Positions 50,400 to 59,648 are shown, counted from the first letter of the stretch. The stretch is 64,000 nt of DNA from Sediminibacillus massiliensis (GCF_900156915.1 NZ_LT732535.1:3291477-3355476), one strand, 5' to 3'. Notes: a model not told the origin generated them from the sequence alone. Translations and numbers: made by a program.

Positions 50400-50948
50400 A
50401 TGCATTACGTTCCTTATGTTCATCCGCATTTCTGGAGCTGTGGTCACCCAATGGGGGGACCAACCACAGATTATCCGCGGACGCCGGCATACCCTTATCA
50501 TGCCGGGCAAAGTCATTACTCTTCATGGGATGGGAATCATCATTGGTTACAGGATTATGGGCCAGCACCATACGTAGTTGATATCAATAAGGTTACTAAG
50601 CAGAATAACAACTACCGTACAGCTATCTGGACGGGGAAACATTTACAAGTGACGCTGATGAGTCTGCAGCCCGGAGAAGATATCGGGTTGGAAATTCATC
50701 CAGATGTCGACCAGTTCTTGCGAGTAGAACAAGGCCAAGGTATAGTGCAAATGGGAAAAAGAAGAGATAATCTGGACTTCCAACGGCATGTCGTTGATGA
50801 TTTTGCTATTATGATACCGGCCGGTACATGGCATAACCTTACTAACACTGGAAACATACCATTAAAGCTTTATTCCATTTATGCTCCGCCCGAACATCCT
50901 CGAGGCACTGTGCATGTAACGAAGATGGAAGCGATGGAAGCTGAATGA
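50400..50948 (+). CDS. Cupin-domain protein, possibly spore-associated
   Basis: A 182-residue protein. The first 60 residues are rich in His, Tyr, Pro and Gly (MHYVPYVHPHFWSCGHPMGG), a composition typical of coat-like proteins. A single cupin barrel follows (residues about 70-165), with the metal-site pattern LEIHPDVDQFLRVEQGQG and PAGTWHNLTN. It resembles mannose-6-phosphate-isomerase-type cupins of unknown substrate. AGAAGGAG precedes the ATG. With the sporulation-type promoter upstream, a role in the spore coat is a reasonable inference. Confidence 0.75.
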   Translation: MHYVPYVHPHFWSCGHPMGGPTTDYPRTPAYPYHAGQSHYSSWDGNHHWLQDYGPAPYVVDINKVTKQNNNYRTAIWTGKHLQVTLMSLQPGEDIGLEIHPDVDQFLRVEQGQGIVQMGKRRDNLDFQRHVVDDFAIMIPAGTWHNLTNTGNIPLKLYSIYAPPEHPRGTVHVTKMEAMEAE

Positions 50949-51085
50949 CACAGGGAAGGGCTGTCCTAAACGTTATATACTTAATGAGGGGCAGTCTCTT
51001 TCTTTTTAGCGGGTTTCAAAAAACGTTGGAGAAAGTTTGTTACACTATAATTGATTTAAGAACACGATATCGAGGTGGTAAGTTG

Positions 51086-52357
51086 GTGGAAGATAGAAGG
51101 ATTGCGGAATTAATCGATTTTACCCGGAAGAAGTTTGGTTTAAAAAATTACTATCTAAAGAGGCGCCAGCTCTGTCGCCGTGTTAATTACCTGAATGAAA
51201 CAATTTATACACTTGATATGGAATGGTTTCCTGATCATGTTGTGGAACTAGGAGAGGACGGAACCAACCCACCGGGAACAGCAGTCATTGAAATAGAAAT
51301 ACATACCAGGAAAGTAACAAGTGTTATTTTTGTCATGGGAAAAACTTATGCCAGCGAGGGGATCCATATCTCCGGTCAATACAAGGAGGAAGTAATCGGC
51401 TGGGTAGAACAAGAAACAGGGCTTGTATATGGGGAACAGTTCCATTTAGATAAAGAAGAAGAAGGGGAATTAATCTTTAAGGGAAGCATAAATGGAATTA
51501 AGGTATACCCTGGAGGAATAATCGAAATAAAATTCAATAAGGAAGGAAAACTCACCTTTTTTGCTGTGCATGGTTATTTCCCTTCTGTGGAACTGGTAAG
51601 AAAAGAAACATTTACACTGACTCGTAATGAATTGATGCATCTTGCACATAATCAGTTTAAGTTGGTTCGGTTTCCTTCCCATGAACGAAAGAAACTGTTC
51701 GCTGTGTATGCAATGGATGAGGTGTTTATTACCAATCACACTATGGCTCTCATCCTTTTTGATGTTTTAGCGGACGTGAGTGCTTATGTGAAAATAGATG
51801 AAGTTTTATATTGGGACAACCCAGTCAGACAGCCGTTTATTAGAAAGGAAATCAATTGGCTTGAAAGCATCTCAACAGCGCAGGCATTTTCTTCCGAGCC
51901 ATCACCAGATTCCTTTCCGATTACTGAACAGGAACAGGAGCAATGTATGGAAGCTGTGAAAAAGATGATGAGTCAGGAATATCCGAATGAGTCCGGTAGA
52001 TGGTTTGTAGAAACTCTTCACCGCGAAAGAGGGTACATACAAGCCATTTTAACAAAGGATGGGGATGATTGCCTTGTATTTAAATCGAAGCTCCTCATCA
52101 TGATTGATAGAAACTTCCAGGCGATCAATTATATGGATAACCGGGAGATGTTCAAGATATATGAGGGATTTGAATTACCTGATAAAATCGAAATAAGCAA
52201 AGAGCAGGCATATGGAAAATTAAAAGGTTTACTCGAATTGGAGCCCTATTACGTATATGATCAGGAGCAGAAAAAGTATGTCTTATGTGGGTTGTTAGAT
52301 TGCCACTATAGTGTAGATGCATCTACTGGTGAAGTAATTGCTCTGAACGATCTGTGA
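51086..52357 (+). CDS. YcdB/YcdC-like hypothetical protein
   Basis: A 423-residue soluble protein whose two halves both contain PepSY-like segments (TAVIEIEIHTRKVTSVIFVMG, GGIIEIKFNKEGKLTFF, CHYSVDASTGEVIALNDL). This suggests the repeated YcdB/YcdC domain; the assignment is tentative. No signal peptide or membrane span is evident. The GTG at 51086 is seven bases after GAGGTGG; a TTG one codon earlier is possible. A TATAAT at 51046-51051 may be its -10. Confidence 0.6.
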   Translation: MEDRRIAELIDFTRKKFGLKNYYLKRRQLCRRVNYLNETIYTLDMEWFPDHVVELGEDGTNPPGTAVIEIEIHTRKVTSVIFVMGKTYASEGIHISGQYKEEVIGWVEQETGLVYGEQFHLDKEEEGELIFKGSINGIKVYPGGIIEIKFNKEGKLTFFAVHGYFPSVELVRKETFTLTRNELMHLAHNQFKLVRFPSHERKKLFAVYAMDEVFITNHTMALILFDVLADVSAYVKIDEVLYWDNPVRQPFIRKEINWLESISTAQAFSSEPSPDSFPITEQEQEQCMEAVKKMMSQEYPNESGRWFVETLHRERGYIQAILTKDGDDCLVFKSKLLIMIDRNFQAINYMDNREMFKIYEGFELPDKIEISKEQAYGKLKGLLELEPYYVYDQEQKKYVLCGLLDCHYSVDASTGEVIALNDL

Positions 52358-52384
52358 AGCACTGACTGGAAAGGAGGAGACAAG

Positions 52385-52615
52385 ATGTATATGACCATTG
52401 ATGAGACCGCAGAATATTTGGATCTCCCAGTCAATAAAATAGAAACATTGATTCTTCAAAGACGCATAAGGTTTATCCATGATGGAGCTCAGTATCTTAT
52501 TTACAAGGAACAGTTCCAGACACATTTTGAACAGTTGGAAAATTATAAAAGTGCCCAGGCAGAATATTATAATCAGCCGATCCCTGAGGACATTGATGTA
52601 AAGGATGAGGACTAA
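52385..52615 (+). CDS. Small excisionase-type helix-turn-helix protein
   Basis: A 76-residue protein whose N-terminal half (MTIDETAEYLDLPVNKIETLILQRRI) has the MerR/excisionase-like winged-helix pattern. A Glu/Gln/Tyr-rich tail and the acidic end EDIDVKDED follow. It may be a DNA-binding regulator, but nothing mobile lies beside it. AAAGGAGGAG precedes the ATG. It is 27 bases behind the YcdB-like gene, so the two may be co-transcribed. Confidence 0.7.
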   Translation: MYMTIDETAEYLDLPVNKIETLILQRRIRFIHDGAQYLIYKEQFQTHFEQLENYKSAQAEYYNQPIPEDIDVKDED

Positions 52616-52653
52616 TATAAAATGAAGGGGGTATCGATCCCCTTCATTTTATA
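52616..52653 (+). terminator. Terminator after the small HTH gene
   Basis: TATAAAATGAAGGGG and CCCCTTCATTTTATA form a perfect 15-bp stem with an eight-base loop. Confidence 0.9.
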
Positions 52654-52870
52654 TGGACTTCCAAACTCGATTGTAAGAAAATCTGTCACAAATATTCAAC
52701 TATTCAGTTTTTTGATTTATACTGATTGTTAACTGTTAAATTCCTACAATAAGATGCTTGAGTTATTAATAATAATCCCGCCAGAAATACTCCAATTTCT
52801 CTCCAAAACCCCATTGTTTTTTAACACCGTAGTTAAATATTACCATTTGCATGAAATGACCATGAAATTA

Positions 52871-52896
52871 GTTTACCAGCAAATTCACTAGGGTAT
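52871..52896 (+). promoter_or_regulatory. Sigma-B-type promoter of otsA
   Basis: GTTTAC (52871-52876), a 14-base spacer and GGGTAT (52891-52896) match the general-stress consensus GTTTAA-N12-15-GGGTAT (from memory) at 11 of 12 positions. It lies about 59 bases before the otsA start. The rest of the gap from 52654 holds no gene. Confidence 0.7.
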
Positions 52897-52954
52897 ATGC
52901 CTATTATCAGTTATTGATATGATTTAATTTTGAAATAATGAGGAGGATGGACAG

Positions 52955-54544
52955 ATGAATAAGAGAGAGAAGGAGACAGGTGAGTTATTTGACGGTTCAT
53001 CCGCGATAAAAAAGCAGTCATATAGTTCCGATAATACCATATATGATACAGATACTTATAATAGTACTGCTTTTCTAGAGAAAGAAAGCGTCAATAAACA
53101 CAGCAAAAAACAATTGAATGTCCAATTTACTAAAAAAGAAAATAAAAAACAAGAAAAAAAAGGTTCAACCTTTATTGTACTAGCTAACCGTCTACCGGTA
53201 GACAGCAAGGTGGAAGCGGATGGGACTGTTACTTGGAGACGCTCACCGGGTGGGCTTGTAACAGCATTACAGCCTATGCTGCAAAAACGGGAAGGTGCCT
53301 GGATCGGTTGGGCCGGTGGAACGGAGAAACCGCCCGCACCGTTTAAAGAAGACGGAATGAATATTGTTCCTGTAGAATTGACAGCAGAAGATGTGGAGGA
53401 CTATTATGAGGGATTCTCCAATTCTACCTTATGGCCGCTTTATCATGATGCCATTGTGACACCTACTTATGACCGCAAATGGTGGGACCGCTATGTAGAA
53501 GTGAACCAACGATTTGCCGATGCTGCTGCAGCCGAGGCGGCAGAAGGTGGTACAGTGTTCGTTCAGGATTATCAACTGCAACTTGTTCCGAAGATGCTTC
53601 GGGAACTTCGCCCGGATTTAAGGATAGGGTTTTTCCTTCATATCCCATTCCCTCCTAAAGAGCTATTTGCTCAATTGCCATGGCGCCAAAGCATTCTTGA
53701 AGGTCTGCTGGGTGCAGACCTGGTTGGTTTCCAAGTCCAAGGCGCTGCCCGCAACTTTCTGGATTTAACAGAAGCCTTTTTAGGACTTTCGACAGAAGAC
53801 AACATGGTTAAAGCGGAAGACGGGCGTAAAGTCTTAGTTGATGATTATCCTATTTCTATAAATAGTAAAGAATACGACGAGATTGCCCGTTCTTCCAAAG
53901 TTGAGAAGCGGATGCACAAGTATTTATCCGAAATAGGCGGCAACCGCCGGATCCTATTGGGGGTAGACAGACTTGATTATACAAAAGGGATCGACCGGAG
54001 GCTGAAAGTGTATCGAGAATTACTTGCCGATGGCATGATTGACCCTGAAGAGGTATTATTAGTTCAAGTGGCTCCGCCATCAAGGGAAAGGGTCGAAAGT
54101 TACGCCAGGCTGCGGGAAGAAGTGGAGAGAGAAGTCGGTGGAATCAATGGGGAGTTCGGTCGATTCGGACGACCTGCCGTGGATTATATCCCCCGTTCTC
54201 TGAACCGTGAAGAATTGGCTGCCTTGTTCCGGATGGCCGACTTAATGATGGTCACTCCGATCCGGGACGGGATGAACCTCGTTTGTAAAGAGTATGTAGC
54301 TTCCAGAATTCATTCGGATGGTAATCTTGTATTAAGTGAATTTGCAGGCGCTGCTCAGGAATTGAAAGAAGCATGGTTATGCAACCCGCATGATATCGAT
54401 GGCATGAAAGAGGTCGTGATGAATGCATGGAATGCTTCTCAGGAAGAACAAAATAAGCGTATGAAAGCAATGCGTGAGCGGGTCATGACATATGACGTGG
54501 ACCGCTGGGCAACCGACATTTTGTCAGCTTTAGGTATAGACTGA
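52955..54544 (+). CDS. otsA: Trehalose-6-phosphate synthase (GT20)
   Basis: OtsA joins UDP-glucose to glucose-6-phosphate to make trehalose-6-phosphate, the precursor of a compatible solute. The 529-residue protein has a GT20 domain from about residue 71: VLANRLPVD, WRRSPGGLVTALQP, FLHIPFPP, GVDRLDYTKGIDRR and RDGMNLVCKEYVA. The sequence style is like actinobacterial OtsA. The first 70 residues are a Lys, Ser, Asn and Glu-rich low-complexity extension not expected in the family. GAGGAGG precedes the ATG. No trehalose-6-phosphate phosphatase gene is in the window. A related GT20 sugar specificity cannot be excluded. Confidence 0.88.
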   Translation: MNKREKETGELFDGSSAIKKQSYSSDNTIYDTDTYNSTAFLEKESVNKHSKKQLNVQFTKKENKKQEKKGSTFIVLANRLPVDSKVEADGTVTWRRSPGGLVTALQPMLQKREGAWIGWAGGTEKPPAPFKEDGMNIVPVELTAEDVEDYYEGFSNSTLWPLYHDAIVTPTYDRKWWDRYVEVNQRFADAAAAEAAEGGTVFVQDYQLQLVPKMLRELRPDLRIGFFLHIPFPPKELFAQLPWRQSILEGLLGADLVGFQVQGAARNFLDLTEAFLGLSTEDNMVKAEDGRKVLVDDYPISINSKEYDEIARSSKVEKRMHKYLSEIGGNRRILLGVDRLDYTKGIDRRLKVYRELLADGMIDPEEVLLVQVAPPSRERVESYARLREEVEREVGGINGEFGRFGRPAVDYIPRSLNREELAALFRMADLMMVTPIRDGMNLVCKEYVASRIHSDGNLVLSEFAGAAQELKEAWLCNPHDIDGMKEVVMNAWNASQEEQNKRMKAMRERVMTYDVDRWATDILSALGID

Positions 54545-54570
54545 TCAATAAATATGCTAAATTAAAAGAG

Positions 54571-54604
54571 AGCTCCCTGCCAAAAGAGCAGGGGGTGTTT
54601 TTCC
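54571..54604 (+). terminator. Terminator between otsA and galU
   Basis: CTCCCTGC pairs with GCAGGGGG (one G-U pair), followed by GTGTTTTT. Confidence 0.75.
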
Positions 54605-54659
54605 CTTCGGATAATGGGGAATAGATGGTTAGAAAAAAATATGCAAGGGAGAGAGAAAG

Positions 54660-55547
54660 TTGAGTAAAATCAAAAAAGCAATCATTCCAGCTGCCGGTTT
54701 GGGTACAAGGTTTTTACCGGCTACGAAAGCAATGCCGAAAGAAATGCTGCCAATCGTTGATAAACCGACTATTCAATACATTGTGGAGGAAGCAATCGCT
54801 TCTGGAATAGAAGACATTATCATCGTTACAGGTAAAGGTAAAAGAGCAATCGAAGACCACTTTGATCATGCTTTTGAATTGGAAGAAAACCTTCGCAGAA
54901 AAGAAAAATATGATCTGCTTGAAAAGGTTAAGGAAACTGGTGATGTCGATATTCACTATATCAGACAGAAAGAGCCTCAAGGGCTTGGACATGCTGTATG
55001 GAGTGCAAGAAAGTTCATCGGCAATGAACCGTTTGCTGTCTTGCTAGGTGATGATATTGTCCAATCCGAAACACCTTGTCTCCGCCAGTTAATGGATACG
55101 TATGACCGTACATCTTCGTCCGTAATTGGTGTACAGTCTGTACCAGAAGATCAAACCCACCGATATGGTATTATTGATCCATCCAAGGAAGATGGCCGTA
55201 TGTATGAAGTTTCCAGCTTTGTAGAGAAGCCTGAAAAAGGTACTGCGCCGTCTAATCTTGCTATCATGGGAAGATATATTCTTACACCGGAAATCTTTGA
55301 TTACCTTGAAAACCAGGAAAAGGGTGCAGGTGGAGAAATCCAATTGACCGATGCTATCCAACATCTAAATCAAATCCAAAAAGTGTACGCTTATAACTTT
55401 GAAGGGAAAAGATTTGACGTTGGGGAAAAATATGGCTTTATTCAAAGCACCATCGAAATGGCGTTACAGGATCCAGACATGAAAGATCAATTAATCGAAT
55501 TCTTGAAAAAAGCGCTGGATGAAGAAAACGCGAAAGAAACTTTATAA
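54660..55547 (+). CDS. galU: UTP-glucose-1-phosphate uridylyltransferase
   Basis: GalU (GtaB) makes UDP-glucose from UTP and glucose-1-phosphate for trehalose, teichoic-acid and glycolipid synthesis. The 295-residue protein has [22 protein letters not shown] at the N-terminus, [25 protein letters not shown] and the [12 protein letters not shown] end. It starts with TTG at 54660 after AAGGGAGAGAG. Being next to otsA, it could supply that enzyme's substrate. Confidence 0.94.
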   Translation: MSKIKKAIIPAAGLGTRFLPATKAMPKEMLPIVDKPTIQYIVEEAIASGIEDIIIVTGKGKRAIEDHFDHAFELEENLRRKEKYDLLEKVKETGDVDIHYIRQKEPQGLGHAVWSARKFIGNEPFAVLLGDDIVQSETPCLRQLMDTYDRTSSSVIGVQSVPEDQTHRYGIIDPSKEDGRMYEVSSFVEKPEKGTAPSNLAIMGRYILTPEIFDYLENQEKGAGGEIQLTDAIQHLNQIQKVYAYNFEGKRFDVGEKYGFIQSTIEMALQDPDMKDQLIEFLKKALDEENAKETL

Positions 55548-55556
55548 TAACGTTAC

Positions 55557-55586
55557 AAAAGCAGAGATTCCGTATCTCTGCTTTTT
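55557..55586. terminator. Bidirectional terminator between galU and the kinase-like gene
   Basis: AAAAGCAGAGAT and ATCTCTGCTTTT form a perfect 12-bp stem with a five-base loop, with A and T flanks suited to both convergent genes. Confidence 0.9.
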
Positions 55587-55593
55587 CATTATC

Positions 55594-56280
55594 TCAAGAG
55601 CGCCAGAATATCGTAAGTTTGGTGATCTTTCTCATAAAGTCTTCGAACACGAATTGCTGCTCGCTCGTTTGGTTGTACCATTTCCTGGTCATATTCATCA
55701 GCCAAAAAGGAATCGGCCTTCCCTCGATATATTGATAGTACTCTTCATACCCGCGTTTAAGATATTCCCATCTAAAATCATTGCCCGGATTGACATATTC
55801 CGATACATCCAATATTTTGGCATGACCGCCTTGTAGAAGAATGTTTTTTAAATGAATATCCCGCGGATTTAAATCTCTTGATTTGATAAAGTCCCTGGCT
55901 GCCTCGACATCCTCTATAACTTGGGGTGGAATCGGAATTCCCTGTAACAGACAGTCATACAGTGTCGTCCCTTCTTCGTAGTTCAGTACAAGAAATCTGT
56001 CTCCAGCACCATGAAATTTCGGGAAAAATCGATTCTCACCTAACTGCTTGTACACATTCTGTTCTATTTCTTTCTTGGCTATTTTCTCTTCTGCATATAA
56101 TTTAAACGCTAAATCCGGAAAATCTATACTTCGAAAGACAGCTGCATCTGTCCCCACTCCGATACATATCCAACCGTCTGAAGACCCTTCAATAGTTACA
56201 GGCTCATTGTGTGGGTTGGCATGAATCACGATTTGACTCATACCTTCTATCGCAGCTTCCCAATTCCGACTTTTATCCAT
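55594..56280 (-). CDS. Protein-kinase-like protein (YrzF type)
   Basis: A 228-residue protein with a shortened protein-kinase fold: GVGTDAAVFRS (glycine-rich loop), AFKLY (candidate ATP-binding Lys), VLNYEEGTTLYDCL (hinge), NPRDIHLKNILL (catalytic loop, PRD in place of HRD), and LDVSEY where DFG is usual. B. subtilis YrzF and YbdM are similar in memory. It may phosphorylate a small molecule or protein, or be a weak kinase. The ATG at 56280 has AAAGGA nine bases upstream; in-frame ATGs at 56289 and 56319 fit less well. Confidence 0.7.
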   Translation of the reverse strand: MDKSRNWEAAIEGMSQIVIHANPHNEPVTIEGSSDGWICIGVGTDAAVFRSIDFPDLAFKLYAEEKIAKKEIEQNVYKQLGENRFFPKFHGAGDRFLVLNYEEGTTLYDCLLQGIPIPPQVIEDVEAARDFIKSRDLNPRDIHLKNILLQGGHAKILDVSEYVNPGNDFRWEYLKRGYEEYYQYIEGRPIPFWLMNMTRKWYNQTSEQQFVFEDFMRKITKLTIFWRS

Positions 56281-56413
56281 CCTCAACATCCTTTGGCTGG
56301 TATTGTAGACATTAGACAAGAAAACAGCTGTTCACATCAATGACAAATTCGCTTATGACTACTGCTTAATTAAATAGTATAAGATACTTTCCCAATAGTA
56401 AAATTATATTTAT

Positions 56414-56427
56414 TGAAAACGATTAAT
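56414..56427. promoter_or_regulatory. Weak cre-like site before cstA
   Basis: TGAAAACGATTAAT matches 12 of 14 positions of the cre consensus; the mismatches include one in the central half-site. A TTGACA at 56468-56473 downstream may be a -35 element, but no good -10 is at the normal distance. Confidence 0.3.
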
Positions 56428-56524
56428 TAAAATGAAAAATAAAAACTTTCAGAAAATATGTTGTTTTTTGACAAAAACCGTTATAAAATACATTTTACAC
56501 TCAATTTTGAAAGGAGGCTCAGCG

Positions 56525-57970
56525 ATGGTTACATTTGTTGCATCCATCATGTTGTTATTATCAGGATACTTTATATATGCGAAGGTGGTTGAACGAATTT
56601 TTGGCATAGACGATCAGAACAAGACACCAGCATATGCCAGGAAAGATGGCTTTGATTATATGCCGATGAGCTGGTGGAAAGCGAGCTTAATTCAACTGTT
56701 GAATATCGCTGGGCTAGGTCCGATTTTTGGTGCCATTATGGGAGCTCTTTATGGTCCGGTGGCTTTCATCTGGATAGTAGTCGGTACTATTTTCGCAGGT
56801 GCTGTGCATGATTATTTTTCGGGAATGTTGTCGCTTCGCCACAATGGAGCACAATACCCTTCAATCGTAGGTAGATATTTGGGCAAGCCCGCCCAGTCCT
56901 TGATCAACTTACTATCAATTGCCTTAATGATTTTGGTGGCGGCGGCATTCACAGCCGGTCCCGCACAGCTGATGGCAGAAGTTACGCCGTTGAGCTTTAT
57001 GGCTTGTTTATTGATTATTTTCGCATACTTTCTAATAGCGGCTGTACTGCCCGTGAACAAAGTGATCGGGAAGGTCTATCCGGTATTTGGTGGAATATTG
57101 ATATTTATGGCGGTGGCAATCGGGATAGGGATGTTTTCTTTTGAACACCCTGTACCTAACTTAACATTTGGCAATCTTCACCCAGACAACCTGCCTTTAT
57201 GGCCATTATTGATGGTTACCATTTCATGTGGAGCCATTTCCGGATTTCACAGTACGCAGAGTCCGATACTGGCAAGAACCCTGAAAAAAGAGAGCGAAGG
57301 ACGGAAGGTCTTTTACGGTGCGATGGTTGCAGAAGGTGTCATCACATTGATCTGGGCGGCGGCCGGTATGGCTTTCTTTGGAAGTACAGGTGCCTTGCAG
57401 GAAGCCCTGAACGCAGGTGGACCTGCAGGGGTTGTCAATGAAATCAGTCAAACAACCCTTGGCACATTAGGTGGAATTCTTGCCGTATTAGGGGTTATTA
57501 TTCTCCCTGTAACTACTGGTGATACAGCTCTTCGCTCATCCAGGATGATGCTTGCGGATCTGATTGGCCAAGTACGTAAAAAGGACTTTAAGGGTAAATG
57601 GTCTCCGGCGTTGTTGGTTATTCCGGTTGCTCTTCCCACCTTTTTGTTGACTCAAATGGACTATAGTTTTCTTTGGCGATATGTTGGATGGTCCAATCAA
57701 GTAGTGGCTACTGTTATGTTATGGACGGGTGCGATGTATTTGCTGCAATCCGGGAAATTCCATTGGATCTGCAGTATCCCGGCGTTATTTATGACAGCAG
57801 TGGTAAGCACGTATATCTTTTACGCACCAGAAGGATTTAATCTTCCCTACTCCACTTCGATGATTATCGGATCAGTGATTTGGCTTGTCGTTGCTGCCTG
57901 GTTCTGTGGGAAATTGGTTAGACGTTATTCGGTCAGACGAGATCAAGCATTGTCCACGAAGGCTGGGTGA
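56525..57970 (+). CDS. cstA: CstA-family carbon starvation transporter (short form)
   Basis: A 481-residue membrane protein of the CstA family, implicated in pyruvate or peptide uptake during carbon starvation. About 13 spans are visible. Family motifs are GYFIYAKVVERIFG, IAGLGPIFGAIMGALYGP, GAVHDYFSGMLSLRHNGAQYPSIVG and CGAISGFHSTQSPILARTLKKES. It is much shorter than E. coli CstA (about 700 residues), as in many Gram-positive members. The ATG at 56525 follows AAAGGAGG; the frame is open upstream. Confidence 0.88.
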   Translation: MVTFVASIMLLLSGYFIYAKVVERIFGIDDQNKTPAYARKDGFDYMPMSWWKASLIQLLNIAGLGPIFGAIMGALYGPVAFIWIVVGTIFAGAVHDYFSGMLSLRHNGAQYPSIVGRYLGKPAQSLINLLSIALMILVAAAFTAGPAQLMAEVTPLSFMACLLIIFAYFLIAAVLPVNKVIGKVYPVFGGILIFMAVAIGIGMFSFEHPVPNLTFGNLHPDNLPLWPLLMVTISCGAISGFHSTQSPILARTLKKESEGRKVFYGAMVAEGVITLIWAAAGMAFFGSTGALQEALNAGGPAGVVNEISQTTLGTLGGILAVLGVIILPVTTGDTALRSSRMMLADLIGQVRKKDFKGKWSPALLVIPVALPTFLLTQMDYSFLWRYVGWSNQVVATVMLWTGAMYLLQSGKFHWICSIPALFMTAVVSTYIFYAPEGFNLPYSTSMIIGSVIWLVVAAWFCGKLVRRYSVRRDQALSTKAG

Positions 57971-57986
57971 CCTCATACACATATAC

Positions 57987-58020
57987 AAGCTGGGGAATCG
58001 ATAAGGTTCTCCAGCTTTTC
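57987..58020 (+). terminator. Terminator after cstA
   Basis: AAGCTGGGGAA and TTCTCCAGCTT form an 11-bp stem (one G-U pair), followed by TTCC. Confidence 0.75.
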
Positions 58021-58107
58021 CATGAAAAATTAGTAAATATTTGGAAGGGGGAAAAGGAATTTAGGTATTGTTGTCGAATCGATTAATAAAGAAGTATAAA
58101 GTGAGAC

Positions 58108-59607
58108 ATGAGGTGGATGATGAACTGTCAGCAATGTAAAGACAAAATGCCAGACTATATAAAAGGGAACCTTACGGAAGAGGAGGAACAACGTCTTGAG
58201 CAGCACCTGCTTGGATGCCCGGAATGCAGTCAAATGTATTCTTCAAGACGGAGGCCGGCTTCTATATTAAAGGGTTTATCATTAAGGGGATGGGCTTCTG
58301 TCGTCATTGTGTTAATACTGCTCATCGGAGCGGCTTACTTAAGCGGTTTAACAGATAGAGCTTTGACATGGTGGAATGGCGTGAGCGTTGCGGACAATGA
58401 AAATCTGAAAGAGATAAAAAGGTTCGGAATTGGTAATGCCTTAAACTTGGAAAAAGAAGACAATGGGATAAAAGTGACAATTACTCACGTAGTGGCAGAC
58501 GATATCCAAACATATGTATATTATGAAGTAGAAGATTTGGAGGGAGACCGTTTATTATCTGTGGAAGATTCTCATCGCCCGACCATAACTGCCGAGACGG
58601 GTACTTTCGATATTACGCAGGGCTATGGGGAACAGATTACCGGCCTTGTTCCTGCTGATGAGCAGCCGGAAAGCAGGTTCAGAGGAAGAATTGGACTGCT
58701 TCCAATAAAAGAAGAGAAAGCGACGATAGAATTAGAGATCAATAGACTTACAGAGATTGAACCGGCTAATATGGAAGAACAAATGTTAATGGCTCCTATG
58801 GAAGACAGGAAACGGGTGGAGGGTAATTGGTCTTTTGAGATTCCAATCGAAAAACAAGAGATTATCGATAAAGAAATAAATATGGAGACGGAGCTGGACG
58901 GCCACGAAGTGAAAATCAGCAAAATAAGGATAGCTCCAACGATGACCCTCCTGCAGTATGGTCTTCGAATGGATGATATGGACAGTCAGGTCTCCTATGT
59001 TAGTTTTGGGGCGCTTGCAAGCAATGAGATGACATACAAACCTGACTATACATCGATGTATCCTGGCAATTTTCCGAACAGACAATCAAACTGGATGATT
59101 CAGAATTCCCCGTTTCAATCGATGTATTATGACCCTCCCGATTCTTTGGATGTTAAAGTAGAGCGCATCGAGACTCATATAGTATCAGATAAAGAGTACC
59201 CACTTGATCCGGATAGAGGGCTGCCGCAAACATTTACTTTTTTGGATAGCGATTTTGAAGTGGAAATCAATGAAATTAATGAAAAGACACAGCTCACCAT
59301 TAAAACCGAATGGAATAGGCACAGGGAATTTGACCGGCTTCATTTTGAAGTGATCAGTGAGCCGGAGAACACGGGAATGATGTTGGAGGAAAAAGGAGTA
59401 TTCGTCAAACCGAACGGCGAAGTGTATGAAATGGATAACTACAATGAATATCCCTCCGGTGTGGAAAATGCCCATTATTATCAGACTGAGGCAAAAGCCA
59501 CTTTGGAATCGCGAGGTACAAATGGGGAGATCAGGCCAATAGCGATAAAGATATACAGTTATCAAAAATCTGTATTTCCAAACGAGACAATCAACTTGGA
59601 ATTTTAA
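58108..59607 (+). CDS. Zinc-finger anti-sigma-like membrane protein
   Basis: A 499-residue protein with an N-terminal zinc-binding anti-sigma domain: two early cysteines (CQQC) and the H-x3-C-x2-C motif in QHLLGCPEC. One membrane span lies at about residues 61-80 (GWASVVIVLILLIGAAYL). A large extracellular part resembles DUF4179/DUF5643 regions. It should hold an ECF sigma factor, yet none is adjacent. AGGTGG at 58111-58116 favours the ATG at 58120, and TTGTCG-N18-TATAAA ending at 58100 is a possible promoter; the coordinates given are the longest form. Confidence 0.78.
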   Translation: MRWMMNCQQCKDKMPDYIKGNLTEEEEQRLEQHLLGCPECSQMYSSRRRPASILKGLSLRGWASVVIVLILLIGAAYLSGLTDRALTWWNGVSVADNENLKEIKRFGIGNALNLEKEDNGIKVTITHVVADDIQTYVYYEVEDLEGDRLLSVEDSHRPTITAETGTFDITQGYGEQITGLVPADEQPESRFRGRIGLLPIKEEKATIELEINRLTEIEPANMEEQMLMAPMEDRKRVEGNWSFEIPIEKQEIIDKEINMETELDGHEVKISKIRIAPTMTLLQYGLRMDDMDSQVSYVSFGALASNEMTYKPDYTSMYPGNFPNRQSNWMIQNSPFQSMYYDPPDSLDVKVERIETHIVSDKEYPLDPDRGLPQTFTFLDSDFEVEINEINEKTQLTIKTEWNRHREFDRLHFEVISEPENTGMMLEEKGVFVKPNGEVYEMDNYNEYPSGVENAHYYQTEAKATLESRGTNGEIRPIAIKIYSYQKSVFPNETINLEF

Positions 59608-59613
59608 CGGACA

Positions 59614-59648
59614 CCAAAAGAGGATGGCGACAGGCCATCCTCTTTTGG
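59614..59648. terminator. Bidirectional terminator, anti-sigma-like gene and rsbR-like gene
   Basis: CCAAAAGAGGATGGC and GCCATCCTCTTTTGG form a perfect 15-bp stem with a five-base loop between two convergent genes. Confidence 0.92.
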
